Below are positions 14,887-24,658 of a DNA stretch of 32,428 nt, piece by piece. A program made the position numbers and the translations under genes. The stretch is from Gammaproteobacteria bacterium (GTDB lineage: Bacteria > Pseudomonadota > Gammaproteobacteria > DSM-16500). Under the pieces are notes generated by a model. The model was not told the DNA's origin and ran no database searches. It saw only the letters and a program-made list of their open reading frames with translations. The stretch is from assembly GCA_013288655.1 (NCBI GenBank), contig JABDBK010000019.1, positions 1 to 32,428 of the forward strand. The letters are read 5' to 3'. Numbering within the stretch: position 1 is the first letter of the stretch; every line of letters starts with the position of its first letter.

Positions 14887-16770
14887 ATGCATTCATACAC
14901 ACTTGATGAAAAAAATGTAAACCCAGAGATTGATATGCTCGTGATTGGAGCGGGTCCAGTAGGACTACGTTTTGTGATTGAGCTACTTAAGAAAGCAAAA
15001 CAGTCAAAAGGACAACATTTCAAAATAGAAATGATTGAACGCAATAAATCCTATACACGCACTCAAGATCTGACTTTGAATTTTGCATTATTAGAAAATG
15101 ACCCTCATCTTAAAAGTAAATTGCTAGCATTGGTTAAAAATGAACAGGCTAGCATGGATTCCCATGGAAATATTCATATTTCTATTCAAGCATTAGAAAA
15201 TTGTCTGGCTACCTATGCAAATGAATTAGGTATTAACATGACCTATAAACGATTTATGACATCTAAACAATATGAAAAATTGCTGTTAGAAAATAAAGTC
15301 AGTGATCGTCCAGCATTAGAAGAAAAATTAAATATAGGAATGATTGTCGGTAGAGAAGAGATAACAAAATGTTATCCAAAGTGTAAAATTATTGTAGGAG
15401 CTGATGGTGCGCATAGTTCGGTACGTCAGTTAATGAGTGGACAAGAAGAAGATGCTTCTGTTGATAAAACCGATCTAAGATATCTAGTCGAAATAAAATA
15501 TCTTGCACGTGGTAAAGTTGAAAAGCTATCAAAATTTAATTATTACCGCAGCCAAGCTTTATTATATGGTTTTTTATGTTCCGAATCGATCAAATATCTA
15601 AAAGATTCGAATCAGTCCCAAGTGACCATTCGATTTTTGGTGGATGAAAAAACATACAATGATATTAGGTTGAATAATATTAATGCAAAAAATTTATTAC
15701 CTTTATGCGCGGATCTTCCATTACCCTCTTTATTGAGAAAAGTCATTAATATATGGCTTGATTTGCGTGATGATATCGTTGAATTGAAGAGTGCTACTAT
15801 CAATAAAACGATACTTAGTATTTACTCAAGTAAAACTTTTGGTACCGCTGATCATATGCAAGCTTTTTTATTACTGGGTGATGCAGCAAGTGGCTTCCCT
15901 TATATGAATGGTTTGAATTTAGGAACCACACAAGCTTTAGAAGCGGCTGGTATTATTATTGAATATATATCTGCCATCATGAGCGGCGACTTGAATAGTA
16001 TGGATGCACTTTTGAAAGATTACAGTGCGATGACAAAAGCCATATTTGATAAAGGATTTAAGATCGTTGCAGCGAAAGATCATGAAATAACCAATAATAA
16101 ACGAATTGCTCAATCAGTATATGTTAGCAGTGTATGCATTAAAATGCCTGAGCAATCCATTCGTGAAGTTGATCATCCCATTTTTCTTGGGGTACCTAAA
16201 CCGTATTGTTTAAAACTTAACAGCTTAAATAATTATGTAGAAAACAATTCAGGTAATGTAAATAATGAAACCTATCTTTTAAGTATGCGAGTATTAGAAT
16301 TATTGATTAAGCATCAGCGTATGGTTATTCAAAATCCTGTTCATGCGGATTTTCCTTTTTTGAAAGCAGTATTAAGCCTAGCTTGTTACAAAAATCAAGC
16401 AATTGTTACACGTGCAAAAAACTGGGGAATGCTATCTTCTTTAAGTAAACACGCAGTGGAACCCGTATCGAGTAAAAAATCACGTTGTGAAATAGTTCCT
16501 GATGAAATTGAACAAGCGATTGAGAATCATGTTGCTGATGTGCCAGAACAATCAGTGATTGCCGAAGGGTCACTGTCATATGATCATTTGCATCATATTA
16601 TACGTCAGCTATTTACATCTGCAATAGTATTAGAGAAAAGTCGCAATCTCTCAACAGTCAACCATCATTTATATTCAAATCGACTGATTTTAATGGCAAG
16701 TGAAGAAAAGCTGGTATCTCCAACGGACCAACATAAGGAAAAAGTTACATCGAGTTGTGCTATGTGTTAA
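14887..16770 (+). CDS. FAD-dependent monooxygenase-like protein with C-terminal CaaX box
   Basis: The 627-residue protein has a group-A flavoprotein monooxygenase fold: a dinucleotide-binding VIGAGPVGL (19-27) with an acidic end of strand 2 (IERN, 50-53), the IIVGADGAHSSVR DG motif (168-180) and the LLLGDAASGFPYMNG GD motif (318-332). The segment ERNKSYTR...ISIQALENCLATYANELGI recalls the MICAL family of actin-oxidising monooxygenases, but similarity is distant. The last 200 residues are helical and unrecognised. The protein ends SSCAMC, an exact CaaX prenylation motif. Legionella effectors with such boxes are lipidated by the host. AAGG lies eight bases before ATG 14887. The stop codon overlaps that of the convergent thiolase gene. 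An effector role is inference; the alternative is an ordinary metabolic flavoenzyme with a chance tail. Confidence 0.82.
   Translation: MHSYTLDEKNVNPEIDMLVIGAGPVGLRFVIELLKKAKQSKGQHFKIEMIERNKSYTRTQDLTLNFALLENDPHLKSKLLALVKNEQASMDSHGNIHISIQALENCLATYANELGINMTYKRFMTSKQYEKLLLENKVSDRPALEEKLNIGMIVGREEITKCYPKCKIIVGADGAHSSVRQLMSGQEEDASVDKTDLRYLVEIKYLARGKVEKLSKFNYYRSQALLYGFLCSESIKYLKDSNQSQVTIRFLVDEKTYNDIRLNNINAKNLLPLCADLPLPSLLRKVINIWLDLRDDIVELKSATINKTILSIYSSKTFGTADHMQAFLLLGDAASGFPYMNGLNLGTTQALEAAGIIIEYISAIMSGDLNSMDALLKDYSAMTKAIFDKGFKIVAAKDHEITNNKRIAQSVYVSSVCIKMPEQSIREVDHPIFLGVPKPYCLKLNSLNNYVENNSGNVNNETYLLSMRVLELLIKHQRMVIQNPVHADFPFLKAVLSLACYKNQAIVTRAKNWGMLSSLSKHAVEPVSSKKSRCEIVPDEIEQAIENHVADVPEQSVIAEGSLSYDHLHHIIRQLFTSAIVLEKSRNLSTVNHHLYSNRLILMASEEKLVSPTDQHKEKVTSSCAMC
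16404..16419. other. Second parS-like sequence, inside the monooxygenase gene
   Basis: TGTTACACGTGCAAAA keeps the whole central CACGTG and TGTT of the parS pattern TGTTNCACGTGNAACA, failing only at position 15. It encodes VTRA in the monooxygenase frame. It lies 1.75 kb after the canonical parB gene, and parS sites are commonly embedded in coding sequence near parB. It may still be coincidence. Confidence 0.35.
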
Positions 16771-18041
16771 CGTTCTATAATAGCTGCAACACCCATTCCA
16801 CCCGCCGTACATATACTGAGAAGAATACGGCCATGACCGTATTCTTTAAGTATTTTTGCAGATGTGACAACTAATCTTCCACCTGTCGCCGCAAAGGGGT
16901 GTCCTAATGCAAGGCTTCCACCTTTAACATTCATTTTTGAGATATCGATAGCACCTAAGGGACGATCACGTTTCAAAACATTTTTGCAATAGTCTTCTGA
17001 TTCCCAGGCTTTTAATGTGCATAGTACCTGACCTGCAAAGGCTTCGTGAATTTCATAAAAATCGAAATCTTGTAGAGTTAATTTGTTTCTGTCGAGTAAA
17101 CGAGAAACCGCAAGAGTGGGAGCCATTAAAAGTCCTGCGCCATGCACAAAATCGACGGCTGCTACTTCGCAATCAACAAAATAGGCATAAATATCTAAGC
17201 CTTTAGTCTCTGCCCATTCAGGCGAACTCAATAATACTGCGGATGCTCCGTCTGTGAGTGGCGTTGAATTCCCTGCAGTGAGTGTTCCATATTCAGATTT
17301 ATCAAAAGCCGGTTTTAACAGGGATAATTTATCGAGCGTAGTATCTTTTCGTGTAATCGTATCTTTTTTTAAATCGTCCATATGAATAATTAAATCGTCA
17401 TAAAATCCATCATGATAGGCTTTTGTTGCACTTTGATGTGAACGAAGCGCCAATGCATCTTGATCTTTTCGTGATATATTCCATTGTTTAACCATGAGTT
17501 CGCAATGTTCTCCCATGGATAGATGTGTGCGAGGTTCACAGACAGCAGGAAGTTGTGGTATTAACATATTGAATCTAAATTTTTTGAGTACGGATAATTT
17601 TTTTTTGAAACCTTTAGCATTTTTTAACTGAATGAGAAAATGAGTTAACTTTCTTTTACCAATAAGAGGAATATCTGAGTTTGTATCAGTGCCTCCTGCG
17701 ATGCCTGCTTGTATTTGGTGGCTTGCTATCTTAAGAGCAACGATATTTGCGGCTTCCAGGCCAGTTCCACAAGCCCTCTGAATCGTTAATCCTGGTGTTT
17801 CTGGCGAAAGAGTACTACCTAACACAACTTCTCGCGCAAGGTTCCAATCTAATGGATGATTCATGACTGCGCCAACAATCACATCACCAAGCAACTCTCC
17901 AGGAATATTTGTTTTTTCAACTATGTTATTGATGACTGGTACAAGTAAATCCTGATTAGATTTACCAAGATAAAGTGTTTGTGATTTAACAAAAGGCGTA
18001 CGTGAGCCAGCAACAATAGCTACTTTTTTAGCAAAACTCAT
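16767..18041 (-). CDS. Acetyl-CoA acyltransferase (thiolase, FadI-like)
   Basis: The 424-residue thiolase is predicted to cleave 3-ketoacyl-CoA with CoA in the last step of fatty-acid beta-oxidation, or to condense acyl-CoAs. All catalytic residues are visible: nucleophile Cys91 in IQRACGTGLEA, His332 in EIHEAFAGQVL, His381 in GGSLALGHPFAATGGR and Cys411 in CTAGGMGVAAII. Length and the extended loop with MGEHCELM fit the FadI/trifunctional-beta type better than acetoacetyl-CoA thiolase AtoB (about 390). No FadJ-like hydratase/dehydrogenase partner is adjacent. GGAG lies five bases before ATG 18041. It follows the RND permease by 75 bases on the same strand and ends tail-to-tail with the monooxygenase, the two stop codons sharing TTAA. 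Confidence 0.92.
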   Translation of the reverse strand: MSFAKKVAIVAGSRTPFVKSQTLYLGKSNQDLLVPVINNIVEKTNIPGELLGDVIVGAVMNHPLDWNLAREVVLGSTLSPETPGLTIQRACGTGLEAANIVALKIASHQIQAGIAGGTDTNSDIPLIGKRKLTHFLIQLKNAKGFKKKLSVLKKFRFNMLIPQLPAVCEPRTHLSMGEHCELMVKQWNISRKDQDALALRSHQSATKAYHDGFYDDLIIHMDDLKKDTITRKDTTLDKLSLLKPAFDKSEYGTLTAGNSTPLTDGASAVLLSSPEWAETKGLDIYAYFVDCEVAAVDFVHGAGLLMAPTLAVSRLLDRNKLTLQDFDFYEIHEAFAGQVLCTLKAWESEDYCKNVLKRDRPLGAIDISKMNVKGGSLALGHPFAATGGRLVVTSAKILKEYGHGRILLSICTAGGMGVAAIIER

Positions 18042-18116
18042 ATTAACTCCATTTTAATCAATGTGCAGTTTTATGGTCATTCGTTTCAGTAAAGCTCTTA
18101 GTCATTCAGAAAGGCT

Positions 18117-21100
18117 TTAATGATTTTTGTTCCATTTCATCTCTAATTTTTTTACCATCAAATAAACCGTAGGCAATATAAATAAAGTAAAGACAGTACC
18201 AAAGCTTAAGCCTCCAATAAGCACTGTTCCGATAGTATGACGAGACTCATAGCCTGCATCATGCGACATAATCAATGGTATGGCTCCAAAAATCATGGCG
18301 CCTGTTGTCATAAGTATAGGTCTTAATCGTAGAGAAGAGGCTTGAATAATAGCTTCCATCGCTGACAAACCTGATTTTTTTAATTGATTAGCAAATTCTA
18401 CAATTAAAATACCATGTTTACTGATTAAACCAATGAGCGTAATTAAACCAACTTGAGTATAAATATTCATGGATTGATTACATAGCCATACAAAGAATAA
18501 TGCACCTCCGCATGCTAACGGAACTGTTAATAATATGATAAATGGATCAATAAAATTTTCAAATTGAGCGGATAAAATTGCAAAAATAAATACGATTGCG
18601 AGAAGAAATAGAATCGTCATTGTTGTTTGTGATTCAGAATAAGCTTTTGCAGCACCTATCCATGTTTTTTTATAATAAGAAGGTAGTGTCGCATCTACGG
18701 TGTTTAACAATTTAGGCATGGCTGACTCAATTTTTTCATCTTTAGCTAAATTTGCTGTTAAAACAGCAGATCGCATTTGATTGTAATGATATAAATTTTC
18801 TGGTTGCGCTATAGGAACAATATCAGCCACAGCTGCAAGTGAAATTCTATGACCCGTAGGGTTGGTAATGTAGAGTTCACCCAGTGTCCATGGTGATTGA
18901 GAGCCTTTTAAAGTTAATGGGTATAAAATTCCATCTTTGGAAAAGTTGAGGGACTTGTCGCCGCTGAAAAATATTTCTATGGTTTTAGCGATTTGACCAG
19001 CCGTTAAATTTAAATTAGCCATTTCATTGGTAAAAAGATCAATTCTATATCCAGGCGTATCTAATTTTAAGTCATGCCTGATAGATGGAAATGCTTTTTC
19101 TTTTTCTAACGCTTCTCTTGCTTGTTCAACTTGTTCAAATAGCTGGCGATAACTTTCTGTTGTTGAAATTGTTAAGGATAACTCTGATCCAGTGATAGAG
19201 TCATCTAATCCTGGCAATCCTGAATCCCAGCTCCATGGATAGACATCGACAGAAGGAATCGTGGTCACTAAAGGCCTTATGGATTCTACAATTTCAGTGG
19301 CAGAACGTTTGCGGTCTGCTTGAGGTTTAAGAGGTAAAACAACAGTACCACCCCATTCTCCCATAAATATTAACGTATTTTGTTTTTCCTTCACGGATTG
19401 CATGATTGTTTCAACTTGCTTAATTTTTTCTTCCATTGTATTAATATCTTTGCCTGGAATAGGCGGAAGAAAAACACCTATTAAACTTCTATCTTCTTTT
19501 GGCGCCATCTCGCTAGGAATCATGTTGATGAGAAAATAAATACAAGCAAATATTCCTAAGATCACAAGAATACAAGTTTTTGAACGGCGTATTAGGATAG
19601 TTAAAATGTGACGATAGTTATGCGAAAGTTTTTCAATAAAACGATCGATTTCAGGCCATAAAGGCAATTCTTTTTTCGATAATGTATTGGCGCACATTAA
19701 GGGAGAAAGTGTTAATGCAACAATACCTGAAATAAAAACACTGCCAGCGAGGGCCACTGCAAACTCAGTAAAAATTTGACCGACGGTTCCAGAAATAAAT
19801 GCTAATGGTGCATAAACGCTGGTAAGTGTAAGTGTCATGGCTACAATGGCAAAACCAATTTCCTTAGATCCTTTTAATGCGGCATGATAAGCTGATAATC
19901 CTTGATCGATGTGTCGTTGAATATTTTCTAGCATAACGATAGCATCATCAACGACTAATCCTACTGCTAAAACCATAGCCATTAAAGTAATAATATTAAT
20001 AGAGCATCCAAATGCTTTTAAAAATATAAAAGATCCCACCAGTGAAATAGGTATGGTAACAAGTGGAATGAGGGTTGCTTTCATATTTCTTAAAAATAGA
20101 AAAACAATGACTAATACAAAAATAATGGCTTCGAAAATAGAGGATTTAATATTAGATAGTGATGATCTGACAAAATCAGCTTGATCCGAAATGATATTAA
20201 TCGTTAAACCTTGGGGCAAATTACTTTTAAGTCCTATGAGCTGTGTATGAACTAAACTTGAAACATCTAAAGGATTGCCATCATTGGTACGGTTAATCGC
20301 AATGGCTAAGCCTGGTTTACCATTGATTCGCACACGAAATCTTTCATTGTCAGTTTTTAGGGAAATATCTGCAATATCTTTTAATAACACGGATTTGCGT
20401 TTGTGTTGTGGATCATTTGTATTCTTTTCTTTAATAACAATATTTTCAAAATCGGTATCTTTTTTTAATTCAGCATTTAAGGTCGAAGGTATTTGATTTT
20501 GAAATTTTCCTACCGGTAAGGACACATTACTTCTCTGTACGGCATTAAATACTTCGTCTGCATTGACACCAAACGTATACATTTTAAGTGGGTTAAGTAA
20601 GATATTATAGGTGTAAGGTTGTCCCCATATCTCTACAGATGAAACACCCTTAATGCCTCTAAAAGCATTTTTTAAATTGATATTGGCATAATGCGTCAAT
20701 GCAGCAAAATCCATTGAAGTGGATTCCAGTGATAAAACGATAAATGGCATACCACTGGAAACAGTTTTACGTTCAATAATAGGATCTTTGACAACTTGAG
20801 GTAATTGATTTCTTGCGAGACCAATCGCTTCTCTGACGGCAAGCATAGCCCTATCGATGGAGGTTCCATTTTTGAAGGTAAGCGTAATCTGACTGGATCC
20901 ATGTTTTGAATCAGATACAATAGAATCAATTCCTTCTATACCTGCAAGTTGATCTTCAAGAATATATGTCACTGACGTTTCGACTAATTCTGCACTTGCA
21001 TTGGGATAATTGGCGTAAATCGATATATTTGGAAAATGAATTTCAGGATATTCACGCAGCGATAATGTATTAAAACAAAGAGCGCCAATAATAAGAATCA

Positions 21101-21158
21101 TGGCATTTAATATTAATGCCATGACAGGATGTTTTATAAAATAGTTAGTGATAGTCAT
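18117..21158 (-). CDS. RND-family multidrug/solute efflux permease (HAE1/AcrB-like)
   Basis: The 1013-residue inner-membrane proton antiporter has the usual two halves, each with one TM helix, a large periplasmic porter region and further TM helices. The proton-relay pair lies in TM4 (VGLVVDDAIVMLENI; Asp404 and Asp405). Other landmarks are REYPEIHFPNISIYANYPNASAE near residue 35 and the second-half GLISKHGILIVEFANQ and LRLRPILMTTGAMIFGAIPL. The tripartite pump would need the adaptor encoded just upstream (start and stop share TAATG) and a TolC-type channel, which is not in the window. At 1013 residues it is slightly shorter than AcrB (1049). Substrate is not predictable. Confidence 0.93.
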   Translation of the reverse strand: MTITNYFIKHPVMALILNAMILIIGALCFNTLSLREYPEIHFPNISIYANYPNASAELVETSVTYILEDQLAGIEGIDSIVSDSKHGSSQITLTFKNGTSIDRAMLAVREAIGLARNQLPQVVKDPIIERKTVSSGMPFIVLSLESTSMDFAALTHYANINLKNAFRGIKGVSSVEIWGQPYTYNILLNPLKMYTFGVNADEVFNAVQRSNVSLPVGKFQNQIPSTLNAELKKDTDFENIVIKEKNTNDPQHKRKSVLLKDIADISLKTDNERFRVRINGKPGLAIAINRTNDGNPLDVSSLVHTQLIGLKSNLPQGLTINIISDQADFVRSSLSNIKSSIFEAIIFVLVIVFLFLRNMKATLIPLVTIPISLVGSFIFLKAFGCSINIITLMAMVLAVGLVVDDAIVMLENIQRHIDQGLSAYHAALKGSKEIGFAIVAMTLTLTSVYAPLAFISGTVGQIFTEFAVALAGSVFISGIVALTLSPLMCANTLSKKELPLWPEIDRFIEKLSHNYRHILTILIRRSKTCILVILGIFACIYFLINMIPSEMAPKEDRSLIGVFLPPIPGKDINTMEEKIKQVETIMQSVKEKQNTLIFMGEWGGTVVLPLKPQADRKRSATEIVESIRPLVTTIPSVDVYPWSWDSGLPGLDDSITGSELSLTISTTESYRQLFEQVEQAREALEKEKAFPSIRHDLKLDTPGYRIDLFTNEMANLNLTAGQIAKTIEIFFSGDKSLNFSKDGILYPLTLKGSQSPWTLGELYITNPTGHRISLAAVADIVPIAQPENLYHYNQMRSAVLTANLAKDEKIESAMPKLLNTVDATLPSYYKKTWIGAAKAYSESQTTMTILFLLAIVFIFAILSAQFENFIDPFIILLTVPLACGGALFFVWLCNQSMNIYTQVGLITLIGLISKHGILIVEFANQLKKSGLSAMEAIIQASSLRLRPILMTTGAMIFGAIPLIMSHDAGYESRHTIGTVLIGGLSFGTVFTLFILPTVYLMVKKLEMKWNKNH

Positions 21159-22228
21159 TACTTTTTAGCCTGATTATTTTTTGAATTTTCTTTGTCTATG
21201 ATGACAGGTACACCAGGATAAAGACGTGCTTGGCCTCTTACGATAACAACATCATTTTTTTGTAGCCCAGAAGTAATTTCGACTAATTCTTTTTCTCTAA
21301 TACCAAGTTCGACGGGTGTTAAGCTTGCTTTATCATCTTTGACGATATAGACAAAAGTCTTACCTTCACGCAAAAATACAGCTTCAAAAGGAACAACAAT
21401 AACAGAATTTTTGTCTCTAACAACCAAATTGACATCAATTGTAGAACCTATAATGCAATTATTACAATCAATGTTGACATAAGCGGGTGACATATGCGTT
21501 TCTTCATCTAGCATTTTTTGGATGTAAGTCAATGGATATGGCTTTTTATCAATAAACACAGTGCTGCCATCATGAATAACATTCATAATGGATAAAGGAA
21601 CATCAAATTCAACGATTGTTGATGATGGATCGTAGAAGCTTACTAAAACATCTCCTTCTTGAACTTGAGAACCTTCACGAATTTTGAAAATGCCTACGAT
21701 GCCATCAAAAGGGGCATAGATTTTAATTTCGTCCATCGCTATTTTGGCATCCGTCAATTTCTTTTGGGAGTCAATTAAAGTTCCTTTTTTCTCTTCTAAT
21801 GCATTTTGACTAATGACACCTGTTTTTTGAAGTTGACTGAATCTGTCATATTGTAGTTTGGCTATATGCTCCATATCTTGAGAGAGCTTGAAATTCCGTT
21901 CAATATCTTTATTGTCTATTTGGGCAATAAGTTCGCCTTTTTTCACATGTTGGCCTGAGTTTACAAAGCGATCAAGTATACCCTTGGATTTCGCGACCAG
22001 CGTTGTGGATTGTTCGGACCGTAGGGTACCTATAAACCGCGCTGTTTGTTGAATAGTTTGTAGTTTAGCTATCTCAACCTCGACTACTTTTGCATTTTGT
22101 GGCGGCATAATATTGGAACGTATCGCATGATAAAGTATATAAGAAATGCTGATTAAAATGACTAATACAATGAAAATACTGGTTTTTTTGTATTTAAGTC
22201 GCAGCTTTTTAAGACGTTTGTATAACAT
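21158..22228 (-). CDS. RND efflux periplasmic adaptor (membrane fusion protein)
   Basis: The 356-residue protein has one N-terminal membrane anchor (about residues 17-37, SIFIVLVILISISYILYHAI) and the adaptor order lipoyl half, alpha-helical hairpin, lipoyl half, beta-barrel. Visible motifs are GTLRSEQSTTLVAKSKGILDRFVNSGQHVKKGELIAQID, a short hairpin (about 110-165), KIYAPFDGIVGIFKIREGSQVQEGD and the closing VVIVRGQARLYPGVPVII. It links the permease to the outer-membrane channel. The stop overlaps the permease start by one base (TAATG), so the two are translationally coupled. The ribosome-binding site is weak (AGAGA). Confidence 0.92.
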   Translation of the reverse strand: MLYKRLKKLRLKYKKTSIFIVLVILISISYILYHAIRSNIMPPQNAKVVEVEIAKLQTIQQTARFIGTLRSEQSTTLVAKSKGILDRFVNSGQHVKKGELIAQIDNKDIERNFKLSQDMEHIAKLQYDRFSQLQKTGVISQNALEEKKGTLIDSQKKLTDAKIAMDEIKIYAPFDGIVGIFKIREGSQVQEGDVLVSFYDPSSTIVEFDVPLSIMNVIHDGSTVFIDKKPYPLTYIQKMLDEETHMSPAYVNIDCNNCIIGSTIDVNLVVRDKNSVIVVPFEAVFLREGKTFVYIVKDDKASLTPVELGIREKELVEITSGLQKNDVVIVRGQARLYPGVPVIIDKENSKNNQAKK

Positions 22229-22320
22229 GATTTTTCTCTGGGGGTTTTAATATATTTTTAATACCTTAAATAGTAGCAAAATCTTTGAACAAATCAAGGC
22301 AAAAGTTCGTTGATGTAGAA

Positions 22321-24636
22321 TTAAGACAGACGCTTACTTTGTAATAACTGAGTCATATCATAGGATCTCAGTGGTTCTTTTCCAAAGTAAAATCCTTGTA
22401 CCGTTTTACACTGATATTTGATGAGCAATTGAAGTTGTTTGTCGGTTTCTACGCCTTCTGGAATCACATTTAAACCTAAACTGTTACCTAAAGCTATAAT
22501 CGATTTAACAATCACTGCATCATCAGGGTCTTTATCAAGGACATCTATAAATGATTTATCTATTTTTAGTGAAGTGATAGGTAAATTTTTAAGTCGGCTT
22601 AGTGAGGAATAACCCATACCAAAATCATCGATTGAGATACTAATACCAATATCTTGTAACTTTTTAAAAATAGGATCGATATCAATCGTACTTGTCATTA
22701 CTGCTGTTTCTGTGAGCTCCAGTACCAAGTTATGAGGCGACATTTTTGTATCGTTCAGGATAGAAACAAAAGAATTTATAAAACGTTCTGATAATTGCTT
22801 TGGAGATACATTAACAGAAAGTTTCAAATCATCCGCTATTAAACCATTAGATTGCCATATGACATATTGTGAACATGCTTTTTTTAGTACCCACTCTCCA
22901 ATTTGAACTATGATTCCGTTTTTTTCAGCAATAGGTATAAAATCATTCGGTGATACCAATCCTAATTCTGGATGTTGCCAACGTAATAAAACCTCGATAC
23001 CTATGATTTCTTTACCTGGTAAGCTATGTTGAGGTTGATATACCAGGAAAAATTGATTTTTTTCGATGGCGTTTGGCAGCATACTTTCTAATTGAGATCT
23101 ATGTTTGAAAATTAAGCTTATTTTATCAGAATAAATTTGATAATGATTCCGACCTAATTCTTTAACGGAATATAAGGCGATGTCAGCATTTTTAACTAAT
23201 GATACTTCATCTATTCCTGCATGTGGAAAAATCGCGATACCTATGCTAACTGTCGCATGGAAGTAATGGTTTTCTATTTTGAATGGCTTATTAAAACGAC
23301 TTATTAATGTTTCAGCAAGATGTGTAATATTCGTTTCATCTTTAATGTTAGGTAATATAATAACAAATTCGTCTCCTCCAAATCGTGCAACATAATCTCC
23401 TACATGTATGCTCTCTTGTAAATATCCGGCGATCATAATTAATAATTGATCGCCAATATGATGGCCAAATGTATCATTTATCGTTTTGAAATGATCTAAA
23501 TCAAGCATCATGATCGCGAGCGAAGCATTTGTCTGAGATGCCTTTTGAATTTCATTTCGTAAAGTATCTATAAATGCTGATCTGTTATATAAATGAGTTA
23601 ATGTGTCGTGACTTGATAAGTAGGTTATTTCATCTTCTGATTGTTTTCGCTCAGTCAAATCACGCGTCACTTTCCCAAAGCCAATCAAATGATGATTAGA
23701 ATCATAAAGTGGTGTAATAATGACATTAGCCAAAAATTTTGAACCATCTTTACGTATACGCCATCCTTCATCTTCGTAATGCCCATATTTTTTTGAAATT
23801 TCTAATTCTTCATCCGGGAAATGTTCTTTGATTTTTTGTTCTGGAAAAAATATAGAAAAATGTTTCCCTATAATTTCTCTCGCTTTATATCCCTTAATTC
23901 GTTCTGCTCCTTTATTCCAATTTGTAATATATCCACGAGAATCTAAGATTATAAAAGCGTAATCTTTGCAACTATCAAGAAATAATCGCAAACGCTCGTC
24001 AGTAATTTTTTTATGCTGTTCTGCATAATCTCGTTGTTTTAAAAAATTATTTACAAGAATTATGGTTAATAAAAATAAACCCTCACCTAAACTAGCTACG
24101 AAGATAAAAATAAAATTACTTGCGTGGGTAGTTAACTGATAATTCGTTTCTCTCTTTTCCAGTAAATTTTTTTCTTCTTTTTTAATATCATTGATGAGTT
24201 GTGAAATAGATTTTTCTAATTCAGCTTGATTTTTATTTATCATTTTACTTGAATTTATAATTAAGTTTTTTTGTAAAAGAGCAAGCTTTTCTTTGGTTAG
24301 TGGTTCTAGTTTGTCTATATTGCGTTGTTGAATAGGATTATCTTGTGTTAAATAACGCATATGCAATATATCATTTTGAATTTTGTTAGAAAACATTGAA
24401 AAATATTTCGAAGTTAATGCTTGATTTCGAATGAAAGATTGCTTGATTTGCAAATCTAGATTGCCGAGCTCAAGTTGCAAATCAGTAGCAGTTTCTATAA
24501 CGTTATACGTATGAGAGATCCAAGTGCTAGAATAAACAGATTTTTGTATTTGTCGATAAGCTATGATATTGCTAATGGTTAATATGACTAATGCTATTAT
24601 GAGTAATGTATTAATGTAACTTTTTTGTATCTTCAT
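22321..24636 (-). CDS. Membrane PAS-GGDEF-EAL cyclic-di-GMP enzyme
   Basis: The 771-residue protein has TM1 (about 9-27), a helical periplasmic sensor of CHASE3-like length (about 30-170), TM2 (about 173-196), a PAS domain with PAC tail (about 210-335, ending TRDLTERKQ), a GGDEF domain (about 345-500) with intact FGGDEF, and an EAL domain (about 515-760). In the EAL part the signature reads EVL (GIEVLLRW), while LELTET, IDDFGMGYSSL, LKIDKSFI and PEGVET are kept. GGDEF domains make and EAL domains degrade c-di-GMP; the protein may do either. GGGAG lies seven bases before ATG 24636. It stands alone, divergent from the MFS gene. Confidence 0.93.
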   Translation of the reverse strand: MKIQKSYINTLLIIALVILTISNIIAYRQIQKSVYSSTWISHTYNVIETATDLQLELGNLDLQIKQSFIRNQALTSKYFSMFSNKIQNDILHMRYLTQDNPIQQRNIDKLEPLTKEKLALLQKNLIINSSKMINKNQAELEKSISQLINDIKKEEKNLLEKRETNYQLTTHASNFIFIFVASLGEGLFLLTIILVNNFLKQRDYAEQHKKITDERLRLFLDSCKDYAFIILDSRGYITNWNKGAERIKGYKAREIIGKHFSIFFPEQKIKEHFPDEELEISKKYGHYEDEGWRIRKDGSKFLANVIITPLYDSNHHLIGFGKVTRDLTERKQSEDEITYLSSHDTLTHLYNRSAFIDTLRNEIQKASQTNASLAIMMLDLDHFKTINDTFGHHIGDQLLIMIAGYLQESIHVGDYVARFGGDEFVIILPNIKDETNITHLAETLISRFNKPFKIENHYFHATVSIGIAIFPHAGIDEVSLVKNADIALYSVKELGRNHYQIYSDKISLIFKHRSQLESMLPNAIEKNQFFLVYQPQHSLPGKEIIGIEVLLRWQHPELGLVSPNDFIPIAEKNGIIVQIGEWVLKKACSQYVIWQSNGLIADDLKLSVNVSPKQLSERFINSFVSILNDTKMSPHNLVLELTETAVMTSTIDIDPIFKKLQDIGISISIDDFGMGYSSLSRLKNLPITSLKIDKSFIDVLDKDPDDAVIVKSIIALGNSLGLNVIPEGVETDKQLQLLIKYQCKTVQGFYFGKEPLRSYDMTQLLQSKRLS

Positions 24637-24658
24637 TACATTTCTCCCATATCTCTTT

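Noticed and set aside
16767-16770. Overlapping stop codons as a special regulatory signal
   Set aside because: Tail-to-tail TTAA overlap is a common result of compaction; nothing else supports regulation.
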